Below are positions 5,298 to 13,223 of a DNA stretch of 14,961 nucleotides, piece by piece. The DNA comes from Thiobacillus sp. UBA3361. GTDB taxonomy: Bacteria > Pseudomonadota > Gammaproteobacteria > Burkholderiales > Thiobacillaceae. Each line of letters starts with the position of its first letter. Position 1 is the stretch's first letter. The position numbers were made by a program, and so were the translations under genes. Below the pieces are notes generated by a model that worked only from the letters and a program-made list of their open reading frames with translations, had not been told where the DNA came from and ran no database searches. The stretch lies in the NCBI GenBank assembly GCA_002360535.1, contig DEQR01000056.1, positions 25,884 to 40,844 on the forward strand, in the 5' to 3' direction.

Positions 5298-7364
5298 TCA
5301 AGCCCCCATCAGCGCCACCCCCTTGGGCAGCCAGCGGTCCAGGTGGCGCCGCACCGCCTCCGGGTGCTCCTCCAGCAGTAACGAAGCCGCGTCCCGCGCT
5401 TGTTCCAGCAGGTCGGCATCCGCCTCCAGGTCGGCGAAGCGCAGCAGGGGGAGGCCCGATTGGCGAGCGCCGAGGAATTCGCCGGGGCCGCGCAGGCGCA
5501 GGTCTTCCCGGGCGATGGCGAAGCCGTCCTGGGTCTCGCGGATTACCGCCAGGCGCTGCCGAGCGGTGTCCGACACCGGCCGGCTGTAGAGCAGCATGCA
5601 GGCCGATTCCCGGCGGCCGCGGCCGACCCGGCCGCGCAACTGGTGCAGCTGGGCCAGGCCCATGCGCTCGGCGTGCTCGATGACCATCAGGCCGGCGTTG
5701 GGCACGTCCACCCCCACCTCGATGACCGTGGTGGCCACCAGCAGGTGCAGCTCGCCGGCCTTGAAGGCGGCCATCACGGCGGCCTTTTCGTCGGCCTTCA
5801 GGCGGCCGTGCACCAGGCCCACCCGCAGTTCCGGCAGGGCGGCGGTCAGTTCGGCGTGGGCGTCCTGGGCGGCCTTCAGCTGGAGCTTCTCCGACTCTTC
5901 CACCAGGGGGCAGACCCAGTAGGCCTGGGCGCCGTCGAGGCAGTAGTCGCGCAGGCGGGCGATGACCTCGCCGCGGCGGGCGTCGGACAGCACTCGGGTG
6001 GTGACCGGGGTGCGCCCCGGCGGCAGTTCGTCGATGACCGACACGTCCAGGTCGGCGTAATAGCTCATGGCCAGGCTGCGGGGGATGGGCGTGGCGGACA
6101 TCATGAGGAGGTGGGGGACCGGGAGCCGGGGGCCGGGGGCCGGGGCGCTTCCCTTCTCCCGCAGGGCCAGGCGCTGTTCCACGCCGAAACGGTGCTGCTC
6201 ATCCACCACCGCCAGGGCCAGGTCGTGGAAGCGCACCTCGTCCTGGAACAGGGCGTGGGTGCCCACCGCCACCCTGGCCGTGCCGTCGGCGATGGCCGCC
6301 AGGGCGGCCTGGCGGGCCTTGCCCTTGACGGCGGCGGCCAGCCAGGCGACCTCCACGCCCAGAGGCGTGAGCCATTCGCGGAATTTCAGATGGAGCTGCT
6401 CGGCCAGGATTTCGGTGGGGGCCATGACCGCCGCCTGGTGTCCCGCCCCCGCCGCGGTGAGGGCGGCCAGGGCGGCCACCACAGTCTTGCCGCTGCCCAC
6501 GTCGCCCTGGAGCAGACGGTGCATGGGGTGGCCGCCGGCCAGGTCGCGGCGGATCTCCTCCAGGCAGCGCTGCTGCGCAGCGGTGAGGGGGAAGGGCAGG
6601 GCGGCCAGCAGGCGTGGGCCGAGCCCGGCCTTGTCGTTGAGGGGCAGGGCCCGATGCCGGCGGCGTGCGTGGGCGGCCTGGCGCAGGGAGAGCTGCTGGG
6701 CCAGCAGTTCGTCGAACTTCAGCCGCCGCCAGGCCGTGTGGGTGCGGGCCTCCAGGGCGGCCGGGTCGGCCTCTGGCGGCGGATGGTGCAGGGTGAGGAG
6801 GGCCTCCCGGAAGGGGACGAGGCCGAAACGACGGCGAACGGCCTCCGGCAGGCTGTCGTCCAGGTCCGCCTGGCGCAGCTGCCCGGTGATGGCCTTGTGC
6901 AGGGCGTACTGGGACAGGCCTGCGACCGTGGGATAGACCGGCGTGAGATGGTCGGACAGGGGCGTGTCTGCCCGGACGATGCGGTAGCGGGGGTGGACCA
7001 TCTCGGCGCCGAAGAAGCCGGGCCGGACCTCACCGTAGAGCCGCACGCGGGTGCCCGGCTGCAGTTGCGCGAGCTGGCTGGGGTAGTAGTGGAGGAGGCG
7101 GAAGTGGAGGCGTTGTGGGGCATCGTTGTCCTCCTCCACCTGCACCACCAGTTGGCGGCGCGGGCGGGGCTGGACCTCGGCGTGTACGACCAAACCCTCC
7201 ACCAGCACGGCCTCGCCGGGCATCGCCTGCGCCAGGGGCGTCAGATGGGTCTCGTCTTCGTAGCGCAGGGGCAGGTGCAGGATCAGGGCCTGCGGGTCGG
7301 GCAGGCCAAGCCGGCGGGCGATGTCCGCGCCGGGGTCGGCCGGCGCCCTGCGCGGGCTGGGCAT
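5298..7364 (-). CDS. recG: ATP-dependent DNA helicase RecG
   Basis: This 688-residue protein is close to the usual length (E. coli about 693). It has the N-terminal wedge/OB region (about 50-135), then a superfamily 2 helicase core: Walker A GDVGSGKT at 287-294, DEQH box at 388-391, SAT motif at 423-425 followed by PIPRSLAM, motif V-like TTVIEVGVDVPNA at 545-557, and motif VI QLRGRVGRG at 575-583. The C-terminal RecG domain has LRLRGPGEFLGARQSG. RecG remodels stalled replication forks and branched DNA in the cytoplasm. The loop 405-417 (GSAPAPGPRLPVP) is a few residues longer than I remember for E. coli and is encoded partly by a perfect heptamer repeat at 6125-6145. The ATG lies 6 nt after the stop of the GGDEF-EAL gene, so it is probably the last gene of that operon. 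No strong Shine-Dalgarno is visible. Confidence 0.97.
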   Translation of the reverse strand: MPSPRRAPADPGADIARRLGLPDPQALILHLPLRYEDETHLTPLAQAMPGEAVLVEGLVVHAEVQPRPRRQLVVQVEEDNDAPQRLHFRLLHYYPSQLAQLQPGTRVRLYGEVRPGFFGAEMVHPRYRIVRADTPLSDHLTPVYPTVAGLSQYALHKAITGQLRQADLDDSLPEAVRRRFGLVPFREALLTLHHPPPEADPAALEARTHTAWRRLKFDELLAQQLSLRQAAHARRRHRALPLNDKAGLGPRLLAALPFPLTAAQQRCLEEIRRDLAGGHPMHRLLQGDVGSGKTVVAALAALTAAGAGHQAAVMAPTEILAEQLHLKFREWLTPLGVEVAWLAAAVKGKARQAALAAIADGTARVAVGTHALFQDEVRFHDLALAVVDEQHRFGVEQRLALREKGSAPAPGPRLPVPHLLMMSATPIPRSLAMSYYADLDVSVIDELPPGRTPVTTRVLSDARRGEVIARLRDYCLDGAQAYWVCPLVEESEKLQLKAAQDAHAELTAALPELRVGLVHGRLKADEKAAVMAAFKAGELHLLVATTVIEVGVDVPNAGLMVIEHAERMGLAQLHQLRGRVGRGRRESACMLLYSRPVSDTARQRLAVIRETQDGFAIAREDLRLRGPGEFLGARQSGLPLLRFADLEADADLLEQARDAASLLLEEHPEAVRRHLDRWLPKGVALMGA
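6125..6145. repeat. (GCCGGGG)x3 tandem heptamer inside recG
   Basis: Three perfect copies of the 7-base unit GCCGGGG lie within the recG coding region. They encode part of the Pro/Ala/Gly loop between the DEQH and SAT motifs. Three units keep the frame; gain or loss of one would shift it. The tract is short, so variability is possible but unproven. Confidence 0.8.
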
Positions 7365-7370
7365 CGGCGC

Positions 7371-9494
7371 TCAGTGGATACCGGCGAGGTTCCCCTGGCC
7401 GGGGGCGTGGCTGGCCACGGCCTGCTGCAGGTTGGCGAGCATGACCAGGATGTCGTCCTTCAGCGCCAGCAGCCCGCGCAGCCTGGACCGCGCCGCGCCG
7501 AGGTCGCCCGCGCGGCGCAGGCGGACGATCTCGGGGCCGAGTTCGTGCACGGCCATGTGCACCTTTTCCAGGTCCAGGAACTCGGGCAGGTGTCCGTAGC
7601 GCTGCCGGCCGTGGCCGTAGTACCAGTGGCCGAAGCGGCAGCTGTGGTGGTCCTGCAGTTCGGCCTCGCTTAGGCTGAGGGAAACGGCGCCTTCCACGAA
7701 CAGGGCCAGTTGCCGCACCCACTTGAGGTGGTCGTACTGGGCCACCAGCAGCGGAAAGTCGGCCATTTCCCAATGCGTGTCGGCCCACAGCGCCCAGGCC
7801 GGTTCGGGGCGGAACGCCCTCACCCAGGCGGGGATGCGTTCCGCCGGCATGGGCCGGGCGATGCCGTAGCCCTGGGCCAGGTCGCAGCCCAGGCGCAGCA
7901 GCAGCACGCCCTGCTCGGCGTTCTCCACGCCCTCCGCCACCACCACGCGCCGGAAGGCGGTGGCCAGGCCGATGACGCCTTCCACCAGGGTCAGGTCGTC
8001 CGGGTCCTCCAGCACGTCGCGCACGAAGCTCTGGTCGATCTTCAGCACGTCGGCGGGGATGTCGCGCAGGTAGGCCAGCGAGGCGTAACCGGTGCCGAAG
8101 TCGTCCAGGGCGAAGCGCACCCCCAGGGCCTGGCAGGCCTCGATGATGGTGCGCACGTTGCCGGTGTTTTCCAGCGCGGCGGATTCCAGGATCTCCAGTT
8201 CGATGGTGCCCGGCGGCAGGCCCGGGACCTCGCTCAGGCAGCCGCGCAGGCAATCGAGGAAGTCCGGGTGCTGCAGCTGGCGCGCCGCCAGGTTGACGCT
8301 GATGGACAGGTTCAGGCCCTGCGTATGCCAGGCCTGGGCCTGGGCCAGTGCCTGGCGGATGACCCATTCGCCGATGTCGATGATCAGGTCGTGGTGTTCC
8401 ACCTGCGGCAGGAATTCGCCCGGCGGCAGCAGGCCGCGCTCCGGGTGCTGCCAGCGCACCAGGGCCTCGGCGCCGATGACCTCGCCGGTGCGCAGGTTGA
8501 CCTTGGGCTGGTAGTACAGCACCAGTTCGCCACGCATCAGGCCCTCGGCCAGACGGTCCAGGAGCTGCCGCCGGGTGTGCGCCTGCTGGTCGCGTTCGGC
8601 GTCGAATAGATGGTAGCGGTTGCGGCCGGCCTCCTTGGCCTGGTACATGGCCTGATCGGCGTGGCGCAGCAGGGTGTCGGGGTCGGCGCTGTCGAAGGGA
8701 TAGACGGTCACCCCCAGGCTGGCCGAGAGCCGGTGCGGCTGGCCGTCGATCTCGCAGGGGGCCGAGGCCAGTTTAAGGACACGCCCCAGCACCAGTTCCA
8801 GTTCTTCCATGTTGGGCAGGCCGGTGATCATCAGCGCGAACTCGTCGCCGCCCAGGCGCGCCACCGTGTCGGCGGAGCGCGCCACCTGGCGCAGGCGCTG
8901 GGAGATCATGACCAGCAGCCGGTCGCCTACTGCATGGCCATGGCGGTCGTTGATCTGCTTGAAGCCGTCCAGGTCGAGGAAGATCACCGCCAGCAGCTGG
9001 TTCTGCCGCACGGCCTGGCCGGCGGCCTCGCGCAGCCGTTCGGCCAGCAGGTTGCGGTTGGGCAGTTCGGTGAGGGCGTCGAAGTGGGCCAGCCGCTCCA
9101 TCTGCTGCTGGGTGGTGTGCAGCTTCTGGATGTCGGTGAACACCCCCATGTAATGGCTGATCTGGCCGGACGGCTCGCGCACGGCCGTGATGGTGAGCAG
9201 CTCCAGATAGACTTCCCCGTTCTTGCGCCGGTCCCAGATCTCGCCCTGCCAGTAGCCCTCCTCCCGCAGCGCCTGCCACATGGCCTGGTAGAAGGTGGCA
9301 TCGTGGCGGCCGGATTTGAGCAGGGCGGGGGTGTTGCCGACGGCCTCGTCCCGCGTGTAGCCGGTCACCTGGACGAAGGCGCGGTTGACTTCCAGGATGC
9401 GCGTCTCGGCATCGGTGATCATGATGCCGTCGCGGGTGATGTCCAGGGCGTACTTGGCCAGCAGGGGATCGGCCGCTTCCCTTTCGGATGACAT
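7371..9494 (-). CDS. PAS-GGDEF-EAL-CZB cyclic-di-GMP turnover protein
   Basis: This 707-residue cytosolic protein has no membrane segment. In order: PAS sensor (about 10-125, with ITDAETRILEVNRAF and FTDIQKL), GGDEF diguanylate cyclase domain with intact GGDEF at 215-219 and inhibitory I-site RSAD at 206-209, and EAL phosphodiesterase domain with EAL at 343-345, DDFGTG at 464-469, LKIDQSF and AEGVE. A C-terminal chemoreceptor zinc-binding (CZB) domain follows, with H589, C619 (CRFGHWYYG), H646 and H650. Both catalytic signatures are intact, so net direction cannot be told. The CZB ligand spacing (30, 27, 4) equals that I recall for E. coli DgcZ, so zinc sensing is likely (inference). ATG 9494 is chosen because AAGGAG lies at 9506-9511; an in-frame GTG at 9527 has no Shine-Dalgarno. 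It lies 65 nt after ridA and 6 nt before recG. Confidence 0.93.
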   Translation of the reverse strand: MSSEREAADPLLAKYALDITRDGIMITDAETRILEVNRAFVQVTGYTRDEAVGNTPALLKSGRHDATFYQAMWQALREEGYWQGEIWDRRKNGEVYLELLTITAVREPSGQISHYMGVFTDIQKLHTTQQQMERLAHFDALTELPNRNLLAERLREAAGQAVRQNQLLAVIFLDLDGFKQINDRHGHAVGDRLLVMISQRLRQVARSADTVARLGGDEFALMITGLPNMEELELVLGRVLKLASAPCEIDGQPHRLSASLGVTVYPFDSADPDTLLRHADQAMYQAKEAGRNRYHLFDAERDQQAHTRRQLLDRLAEGLMRGELVLYYQPKVNLRTGEVIGAEALVRWQHPERGLLPPGEFLPQVEHHDLIIDIGEWVIRQALAQAQAWHTQGLNLSISVNLAARQLQHPDFLDCLRGCLSEVPGLPPGTIELEILESAALENTGNVRTIIEACQALGVRFALDDFGTGYASLAYLRDIPADVLKIDQSFVRDVLEDPDDLTLVEGVIGLATAFRRVVVAEGVENAEQGVLLLRLGCDLAQGYGIARPMPAERIPAWVRAFRPEPAWALWADTHWEMADFPLLVAQYDHLKWVRQLALFVEGAVSLSLSEAELQDHHSCRFGHWYYGHGRQRYGHLPEFLDLEKVHMAVHELGPEIVRLRRAGDLGAARSRLRGLLALKDDILVMLANLQQAVASHAPGQGNLAGIH

Positions 9495-9505
9495 GTGCTC
9501 GTCCG

Positions 9506-9511
9506 CTCCTT
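9506..9511 (-). promoter_or_regulatory. Ribosome binding site deciding the start of the PAS-GGDEF-EAL-CZB gene
   Basis: The minus strand reads AAGGAG, 11 nt before ATG 9494. Because it lies downstream of the alternative GTG at 9527, it favours the shorter protein. Confidence 0.55.
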
Positions 9512-9559
9512 TTCTGTCTCGTGCCACGTTCGGGCGGGGGTCTTGCCGGAGCCGGGGCG

Positions 9560-9940
9560 TCAGCCCAGGACCATGATGGCATCCGCCTCCACCAGCGCGC
9601 CGCGCGGCAGGCTGGCGACGCCCACCGCCGCGCGGGCAGGATAGGGCTGCGCGAAGTATTGGGCCATGATTTCGTTCACACGCCCGAAGTGGGCCAGGTC
9701 GGTGAGGAAGACGTTCAGCTTTACCACGTCGCCCAGGCTGCCGCCGGCGGCCTGGGCCACCGCGCGCAGGTTTTCGAACACCCGATGGATCTGCGCCTCG
9801 ATGCCATCGACCAATTGCATGCTGGCCGGGTCGAGGCCGATCTGGCCGGACAGATAGACGGTATTGCCGGCCCGCACGGCCTGGGAATAGGTGCCGATGG
9901 CGGCCGGGGCCTGGTCGGTGGCGATGATGGTCTTTGTCAT
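9560..9940 (-). CDS. ridA: RidA family enamine/imine deaminase
   Basis: This 126-residue protein has the full-length size of the Rid/YjgF family. Visible signatures are APAAIGTYSQAV (11-22), VYLSGQIGLDP (28-38), VKLNVFLTDL (73-82), and PARAAVGVASLPRGALVEADAI (101-122). R103 corresponds to the substrate-binding arginine (R105 in E. coli RidA). RidA hydrolyses reactive enamine and imine intermediates released by pyridoxal-phosphate enzymes such as threonine dehydratase; members act as cytosolic homotrimers. The final acidic EAD is usual for the true RidA subgroup. GAGG at 9945-9948 lies just before the ATG. It is 54 nt downstream of spoT, with an 18-bp tandem duplication in that spacer, and 65 nt upstream of the cyclic-di-GMP gene, so it is probably part of the same transcript. 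Confidence 0.94.
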   Translation of the reverse strand: MTKTIIATDQAPAAIGTYSQAVRAGNTVYLSGQIGLDPASMQLVDGIEAQIHRVFENLRAVAQAAGGSLGDVVKLNVFLTDLAHFGRVNEIMAQYFAQPYPARAAVGVASLPRGALVEADAIMVLG

Positions 9941-9959
9941 GGTGCCTCGTCTGCGATAA

Positions 9960-9995
9960 GGGATGGGTGAGACCGATGGGATGGGTGAGACCGAT
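9960..9995. repeat. Perfect 18-bp tandem duplication between spoT and ridA
   Basis: The unit GGGATGGGTGAGACCGAT occurs twice head to tail, at 9960-9977 and 9978-9995. The second copy reaches the last base of the spoT stop codon. It is probably a replication-slippage duplication; no known operator is recognised. Confidence 0.9.
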
Positions 9996-12199
9996 CAGGT
10001 CACGCTGGTCCCGCGTCCGTCATGGCGGCCGCGCATGCGGGTGATGCGCACCACCTCGGGCAGGCCGCGCAGGGCGCGCATCATGCGCGCCAGGTGCAGG
10101 CGGTTCTGCACCTGCACGGTGAAATAGAGGTTGGTGAAGGCGCCGGCCTCCTCTTCCATGTGCACGTCGTCGATGTTGGAGCCCTCGTTGGAGATGGTGG
10201 TGGCTACGGTGGCCAGCACGCCGCGCTTGTTGGCCACCGTCACACGGATGTTCACGTCGAACACCCGGTCCAGCTCCGGGTCCCATTCCACGTCCACCCA
10301 TTTGTCCGGGTCCTCCCGGTAATGGCGCACCTGGGCGCAGTCGTGGGTGTGGATGATGAGGCCCTGCTCCTTGCGGATCTGGCCGATGATGGGGTCGCCG
10401 GGGATGGGCCGGCAGCACTTGCCCAGGCGCACCGCCACCCCCTCGGCGCCGCGGATCAGCATGGGGCCGGCGGCGCGGCCCAGGTCCGTGTCCGCGTCGC
10501 GGGCCGCCAGCTGGCGGGCCACCACATAGGCCAGCCGCTTGCCCAGGCCGATCTCCACCAGGGTGTCTTCCCTGTTCTTGCCGGTGACCTTGGAGAGTTG
10601 TTCCCACTGGCTGTCGTTGACCTCGCCCAGCCCCGTGCCCAGGGCGCGCAGCGCCTGGCTGAGCAGTTGCCGCCCCAGGGCGCCGGATTCGTGCCGGTGG
10701 GTGCTCTTCAGGGCGTTGCGGATGTGGGCGCGGGCCTTGCCGGTGGCGGCGAAGTGGATCCAGGCCGGGTTGGGGCGGGCCGATTCGGAGGTGATGATCT
10801 CCAGACGGTCGCCGTTCTTCAGGGGCGTCGAGAGGGGCATGTAGTCGCCGTTGATCTTGGCCGCGACGCAGTGGTTGCCGATGTCCGTGTGCACGCTGTA
10901 GGCGAAGTCCACCGCCGTGGCGCCGCGCGGCATGGCCATGATCTGGCCCTTGGGGGTGAACACATAGACCTCGTCGGGGAACAGATCGACCTTGATATGT
11001 TCCAGAAATTCCACCGAGTCGCGGCTGTCGGCCTGGATGTCCAGCAGGCTTTGCAGCCACTGGTGGGTCTTCTTCTGCGCCTCGGAAAACTCCGCCTCGC
11101 CGGTCTTGTACAGCCAGTGGGAGGCCACCCCCGCCTCGGCCAGGCGGTGCATCTCCTGGGTGCGGATCTGCACTTCCACCGGCGCGCCGAAGGGGCCGAA
11201 CAGGGTGGTGTGCAGCGACTGGTAGCCGTTCGCCTTGGGGATGGCGATGTAGTCCTTGAACTTGCCGGGGATGGGCTTGTAGAGGCTGTGCAGCGCCCCC
11301 AGGGCCAGGTAGGCGTTGCGCGCGTCCTCGACGATGACCCGCAGGCCGTAGATGTCGAACACCTCCGTGAAGGCCAGGGACTTCTCCTGCATCTTGCGGT
11401 AGATGCTGTACAGGTGCTTCTCGCGGCCATAGACGACGGCCTCGATTTTGCAGTCCTTGAGCTTGGCGTCGATGGCCGATCTGAGTTTTTCCAGGATTTC
11501 CTGGCGGTTCAGGCTGGCCGCGTTGATGGCCTTGTCCAGTACCCGATAGCGGGTCGGGTGCAGGTACTTGAACGCCAGGTCCTCCAGTTCTCGGTAGAAG
11601 TTGTTCAGCCCCAGCCGGTTGGCGATCGGCGCGTAGATCTCCAGGGTTTCCTGGGCGATGCGCTGGCGCTGGTCCTCGCGCATGGCTTCCAGGGTACGCA
11701 TGTTGTGCAGCCGGTCGGCCAGCTTGATCAGGATGACACGCACGTCCTGGGCCATGGCCAGGAGCATCTTGCGGAAGTTCTCCGCCTGGGCCTGGGCCTT
11801 GTCCTCGAACTGCAGTTTGTCCAGCTTGGTGACCCCATCGACCAGGTTGGCCACCGAGCTGCCAAAGCGTTTTTCCACGTCCTCCCGGCTGATGCCGCAG
11901 TCCTCCACCACGTCGTGCAGCAGGGCGGCGGCCAGGGTTTGCACGTCCATGCGCCAGTCGGCCAGGATCTCCGCTACCGCCAGGGGATGGGTAATGTAGG
12001 GTTCGCCGTCCTTGCGGAACTGGCCGGCATGAGCCTGGGCCGAGAAGGCATAGGCATCGGCGAACAGCTCGGCGTCGGGGGGCTTCAGGTAGGTGACGGG
12101 GGCGGGGGAGGGAAAGTGCGGGCCGGGCAGGGCGGGGGACATGTCCGACGAGGCTTCCACGCTGTGCGCGTCCGAATCCGCGGGGCGGTCAGCGCCCAC
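9995..12199 (-). CDS. spoT: Bifunctional (p)ppGpp synthetase/hydrolase SpoT (RelA/SpoT family)
   Basis: The protein is 734 residues from GTG 12199, or 715 from ATG 12142. Using the longer numbering, the HD hydrolase domain spans about 45-190 (H71, HD at 95-96 in LLHDVVED, LADRLHNMRT at 160-169). The synthetase domain spans about 250-360 (YGREKHLYSIYRKM, KDYIAIPKANGYQSLHT, VEVQIRTQEMH). TGS lies about 405-465, a conserved-cysteine segment (GKCCRPIPGD) near 593-602, and a C-terminal ACT domain about 648-725. The intact HD motif argues for bifunctional SpoT rather than a synthetase-only RelA. It makes and degrades (p)ppGpp in the stringent response. The start is uncertain: GTG has AGGGG 5 nt upstream and GGGAGG further up, while ATG has only a weak GGAAG. 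The first 35 residues are unconserved either way. It lies 110 nt after rpoZ, as in other proteobacteria. Confidence 0.96.
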   Translation of the reverse strand: MGADRPADSDAHSVEASSDMSPALPGPHFPSPAPVTYLKPPDAELFADAYAFSAQAHAGQFRKDGEPYITHPLAVAEILADWRMDVQTLAAALLHDVVEDCGISREDVEKRFGSSVANLVDGVTKLDKLQFEDKAQAQAENFRKMLLAMAQDVRVILIKLADRLHNMRTLEAMREDQRQRIAQETLEIYAPIANRLGLNNFYRELEDLAFKYLHPTRYRVLDKAINAASLNRQEILEKLRSAIDAKLKDCKIEAVVYGREKHLYSIYRKMQEKSLAFTEVFDIYGLRVIVEDARNAYLALGALHSLYKPIPGKFKDYIAIPKANGYQSLHTTLFGPFGAPVEVQIRTQEMHRLAEAGVASHWLYKTGEAEFSEAQKKTHQWLQSLLDIQADSRDSVEFLEHIKVDLFPDEVYVFTPKGQIMAMPRGATAVDFAYSVHTDIGNHCVAAKINGDYMPLSTPLKNGDRLEIITSESARPNPAWIHFAATGKARAHIRNALKSTHRHESGALGRQLLSQALRALGTGLGEVNDSQWEQLSKVTGKNREDTLVEIGLGKRLAYVVARQLAARDADTDLGRAAGPMLIRGAEGVAVRLGKCCRPIPGDPIIGQIRKEQGLIIHTHDCAQVRHYREDPDKWVDVEWDPELDRVFDVNIRVTVANKRGVLATVATTISNEGSNIDDVHMEEEAGAFTNLYFTVQVQNRLHLARMMRALRGLPEVVRITRMRGRHDGRGTSVT

Positions 12200-12204
12200 C
12201 CTGG

Positions 12205-12227
12205 CCCCTGGCCTCCCGGCCTAGGGG
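12205..12227 (-). promoter_or_regulatory. Hairpin overlapping the Shine-Dalgarno of the spoT GTG start
   Basis: On the transcript CCCCU pairs with AGGGG and GGCC with GGCC, with one bulged A and a GGGA loop. If translation starts at GTG 12199, both candidate Shine-Dalgarno sequences are inside this stem, so it could lower spoT translation. In such GC-rich DNA the stem may be incidental. Confidence 0.35.
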
Positions 12228-12245
12228 TGAGTAGAGGGTCGAGGA

Positions 12246-12267
12246 CCTCCCCCGCCGCTGGGGGAGG
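12246..12267. repeat. Perfect 8-bp hairpin in the rpoZ-spoT spacer
   Basis: CCTCCCCC and GGGGGAGG flank the 6-nt loop GCCGCT. No T-run follows on the minus strand, so it is not a canonical intrinsic terminator. It could slow polymerase or protect the 3' end of rpoZ mRNA. Confidence 0.5.
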
Positions 12268-12309
12268 GATCGGTGGAGAAGGGAAGCGGACCGGGGATGG
12301 GCGGGCAAC

Positions 12310-12516
12310 TCAAATGGTCTTCTTGTTGAGCACTTCCAGCCCGGTCAGGCCCGCGGCGATTTCGCGCAGGGCGATCACCGCCGCCTTGTCTCGATCGACG
12401 TCCACCTTGGGGGTGGCGCCGATGGAGATCTGGCGGGCGCGGTAGGCGGCGGCCAGGGTCATTTCGAAACGGTTGGGGATGCGGCTGATGCAGTCATCCA
12501 CGGTGATGCGGGCCAT
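12310..12516 (-). CDS. rpoZ: DNA-directed RNA polymerase omega subunit
   Basis: This 68-residue protein begins MARITVDDCISRIPNRFEM and contains AAAYRARQI (22-30) and the conserved DKAAVIALREIAAG segment (43-56). Omega binds the C-terminus of beta-prime, helps RNA polymerase assembly and in proteobacteria forms part of a ppGpp site, which fits its place before spoT. The length is typical of betaproteobacterial omega, shorter than the 91 residues of E. coli. GAGGA at 12525-12529, 8 nt before the ATG, fixes the start; the frame stays open further upstream to 12726 but there it overlaps the gmk gene and encodes nothing recognisable. It lies 55 nt downstream of gmk. Confidence 0.96.
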   Translation of the reverse strand: MARITVDDCISRIPNRFEMTLAAAYRARQISIGATPKVDVDRDKAAVIALREIAAGLTGLEVLNKKTI

Positions 12517-12571
12517 GGCGTCGTTCCTCGTGTAAGCAAATTGCAATGGTGTCGATTGTAACGGCTCGGGC

Positions 12572-13192
12572 TCAGTCGGTGGTGCCTTCCAGTTCCCGCA
12601 GCAGGGCGGCCTGGCGATGCATCTGGCTGTCGATGCCCAGGCGTTGTGCGCGCAGGACGGCAAGCAGGTCGGCCAGGGCCTCCTCGAAACGGTCGTTGAC
12701 CACCAGGAAGTCGTATTCCAGTGCATGGGAGATGTCCTCCTGGGCCGCCGCCAGGCGCCGGGCGATCACCTCGGCGTCGTCCTGGCCGCGTCCCTCCAGG
12801 CGCTGGCGGAGGGCGTCCAGGGACGGCGGCAGGATGAAGATGCCGCGCGCCGCGGGGAACAGCCGCCGCACCTGGGCCGCGCCCTGCCAGTCGATCTCCA
12901 GCAGGATGTCGTGGCCGGCGTGCGTCTGCGCCTCGATCCAGCGCTGCGAGGTGCCGTACCAGTTGCCATAGACCTCGGCGCTCTCCAGGAACTCGCCCGC
13001 CTCCAGCATGGCCTGGAAGGCACCCCGATCGACGAAATGGTATTCCCGCCCGTTCTGTTCGCCGGGCCGCGGCGCACGGGTAGTGTGGGAGATGGACAGG
13101 CGCACGTGGGGATCGTGCTCCAGCAGGGCGTTCACCAGGCTGGACTTGCCGGCGCCCGAGGGCGCGGAGACGACGAACAGATTGCCGATCAT
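12572..13192 (-). CDS. gmk: Guanylate kinase
   Basis: This 206-residue protein is of normal length. The P-loop APSGAGKSS lies at residues 10-18. The GMP-binding region ISHTTRAPRPGEQNGREYHF and the EVYGNWYGTS segment follow, then LLEIDWQGAAQVR and the lid region ARRLAAAQEDISHALEYDFLVVNDRF. It catalyses ATP + GMP to ADP + GDP in the cytosol and supplies GDP/GTP, the precursor of (p)ppGpp and c-di-GMP made by downstream genes. AGGAGAG at 13197-13203 fixes ATG 13192; the frame is open upstream to 13396 but overlaps pepN. It lies 31 nt after the pepN stop and 55 nt before rpoZ, so a common transcript is likely. Confidence 0.97.
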   Translation of the reverse strand: MIGNLFVVSAPSGAGKSSLVNALLEHDPHVRLSISHTTRAPRPGEQNGREYHFVDRGAFQAMLEAGEFLESAEVYGNWYGTSQRWIEAQTHAGHDILLEIDWQGAAQVRRLFPAARGIFILPPSLDALRQRLEGRGQDDAEVIARRLAAAQEDISHALEYDFLVVNDRFEEALADLLAVLRAQRLGIDSQMHRQAALLRELEGTTD

Positions 13193-13196
13193 GGTG

Positions 13197-13203
13197 CTCT
13201 CCT
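13197..13203 (-). promoter_or_regulatory. Ribosome binding site of gmk
   Basis: The minus strand reads AGGAGAG four bases before ATG 13192. It decides the gmk start against the longer open frame that runs into pepN. Confidence 0.7.
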
Positions 13204-13223
13204 GAGGGGGCGTGGCATACGGA

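Noticed and set aside
5100..5381. Plus-strand open frame spanning the recG 3' flank
   Set aside because: Its second half is antisense to recG, it is Pro/Arg-rich without a motif, and there is no ribosome binding site I can support.
5400..7673. Open frame of 757 codons on the plus strand opposite recG
   Set aside because: The recG product on the minus strand has every helicase motif. The plus-strand translation is compositionally odd and unrecognisable.
10022..12445. Very long open frame (807 codons) on the plus strand opposite spoT
   Set aside because: Translation is low-complexity Gly/Val/His/Gln-rich, has no domain, and mirrors the codon bias of spoT on the other strand. It is a GC-skew shadow.
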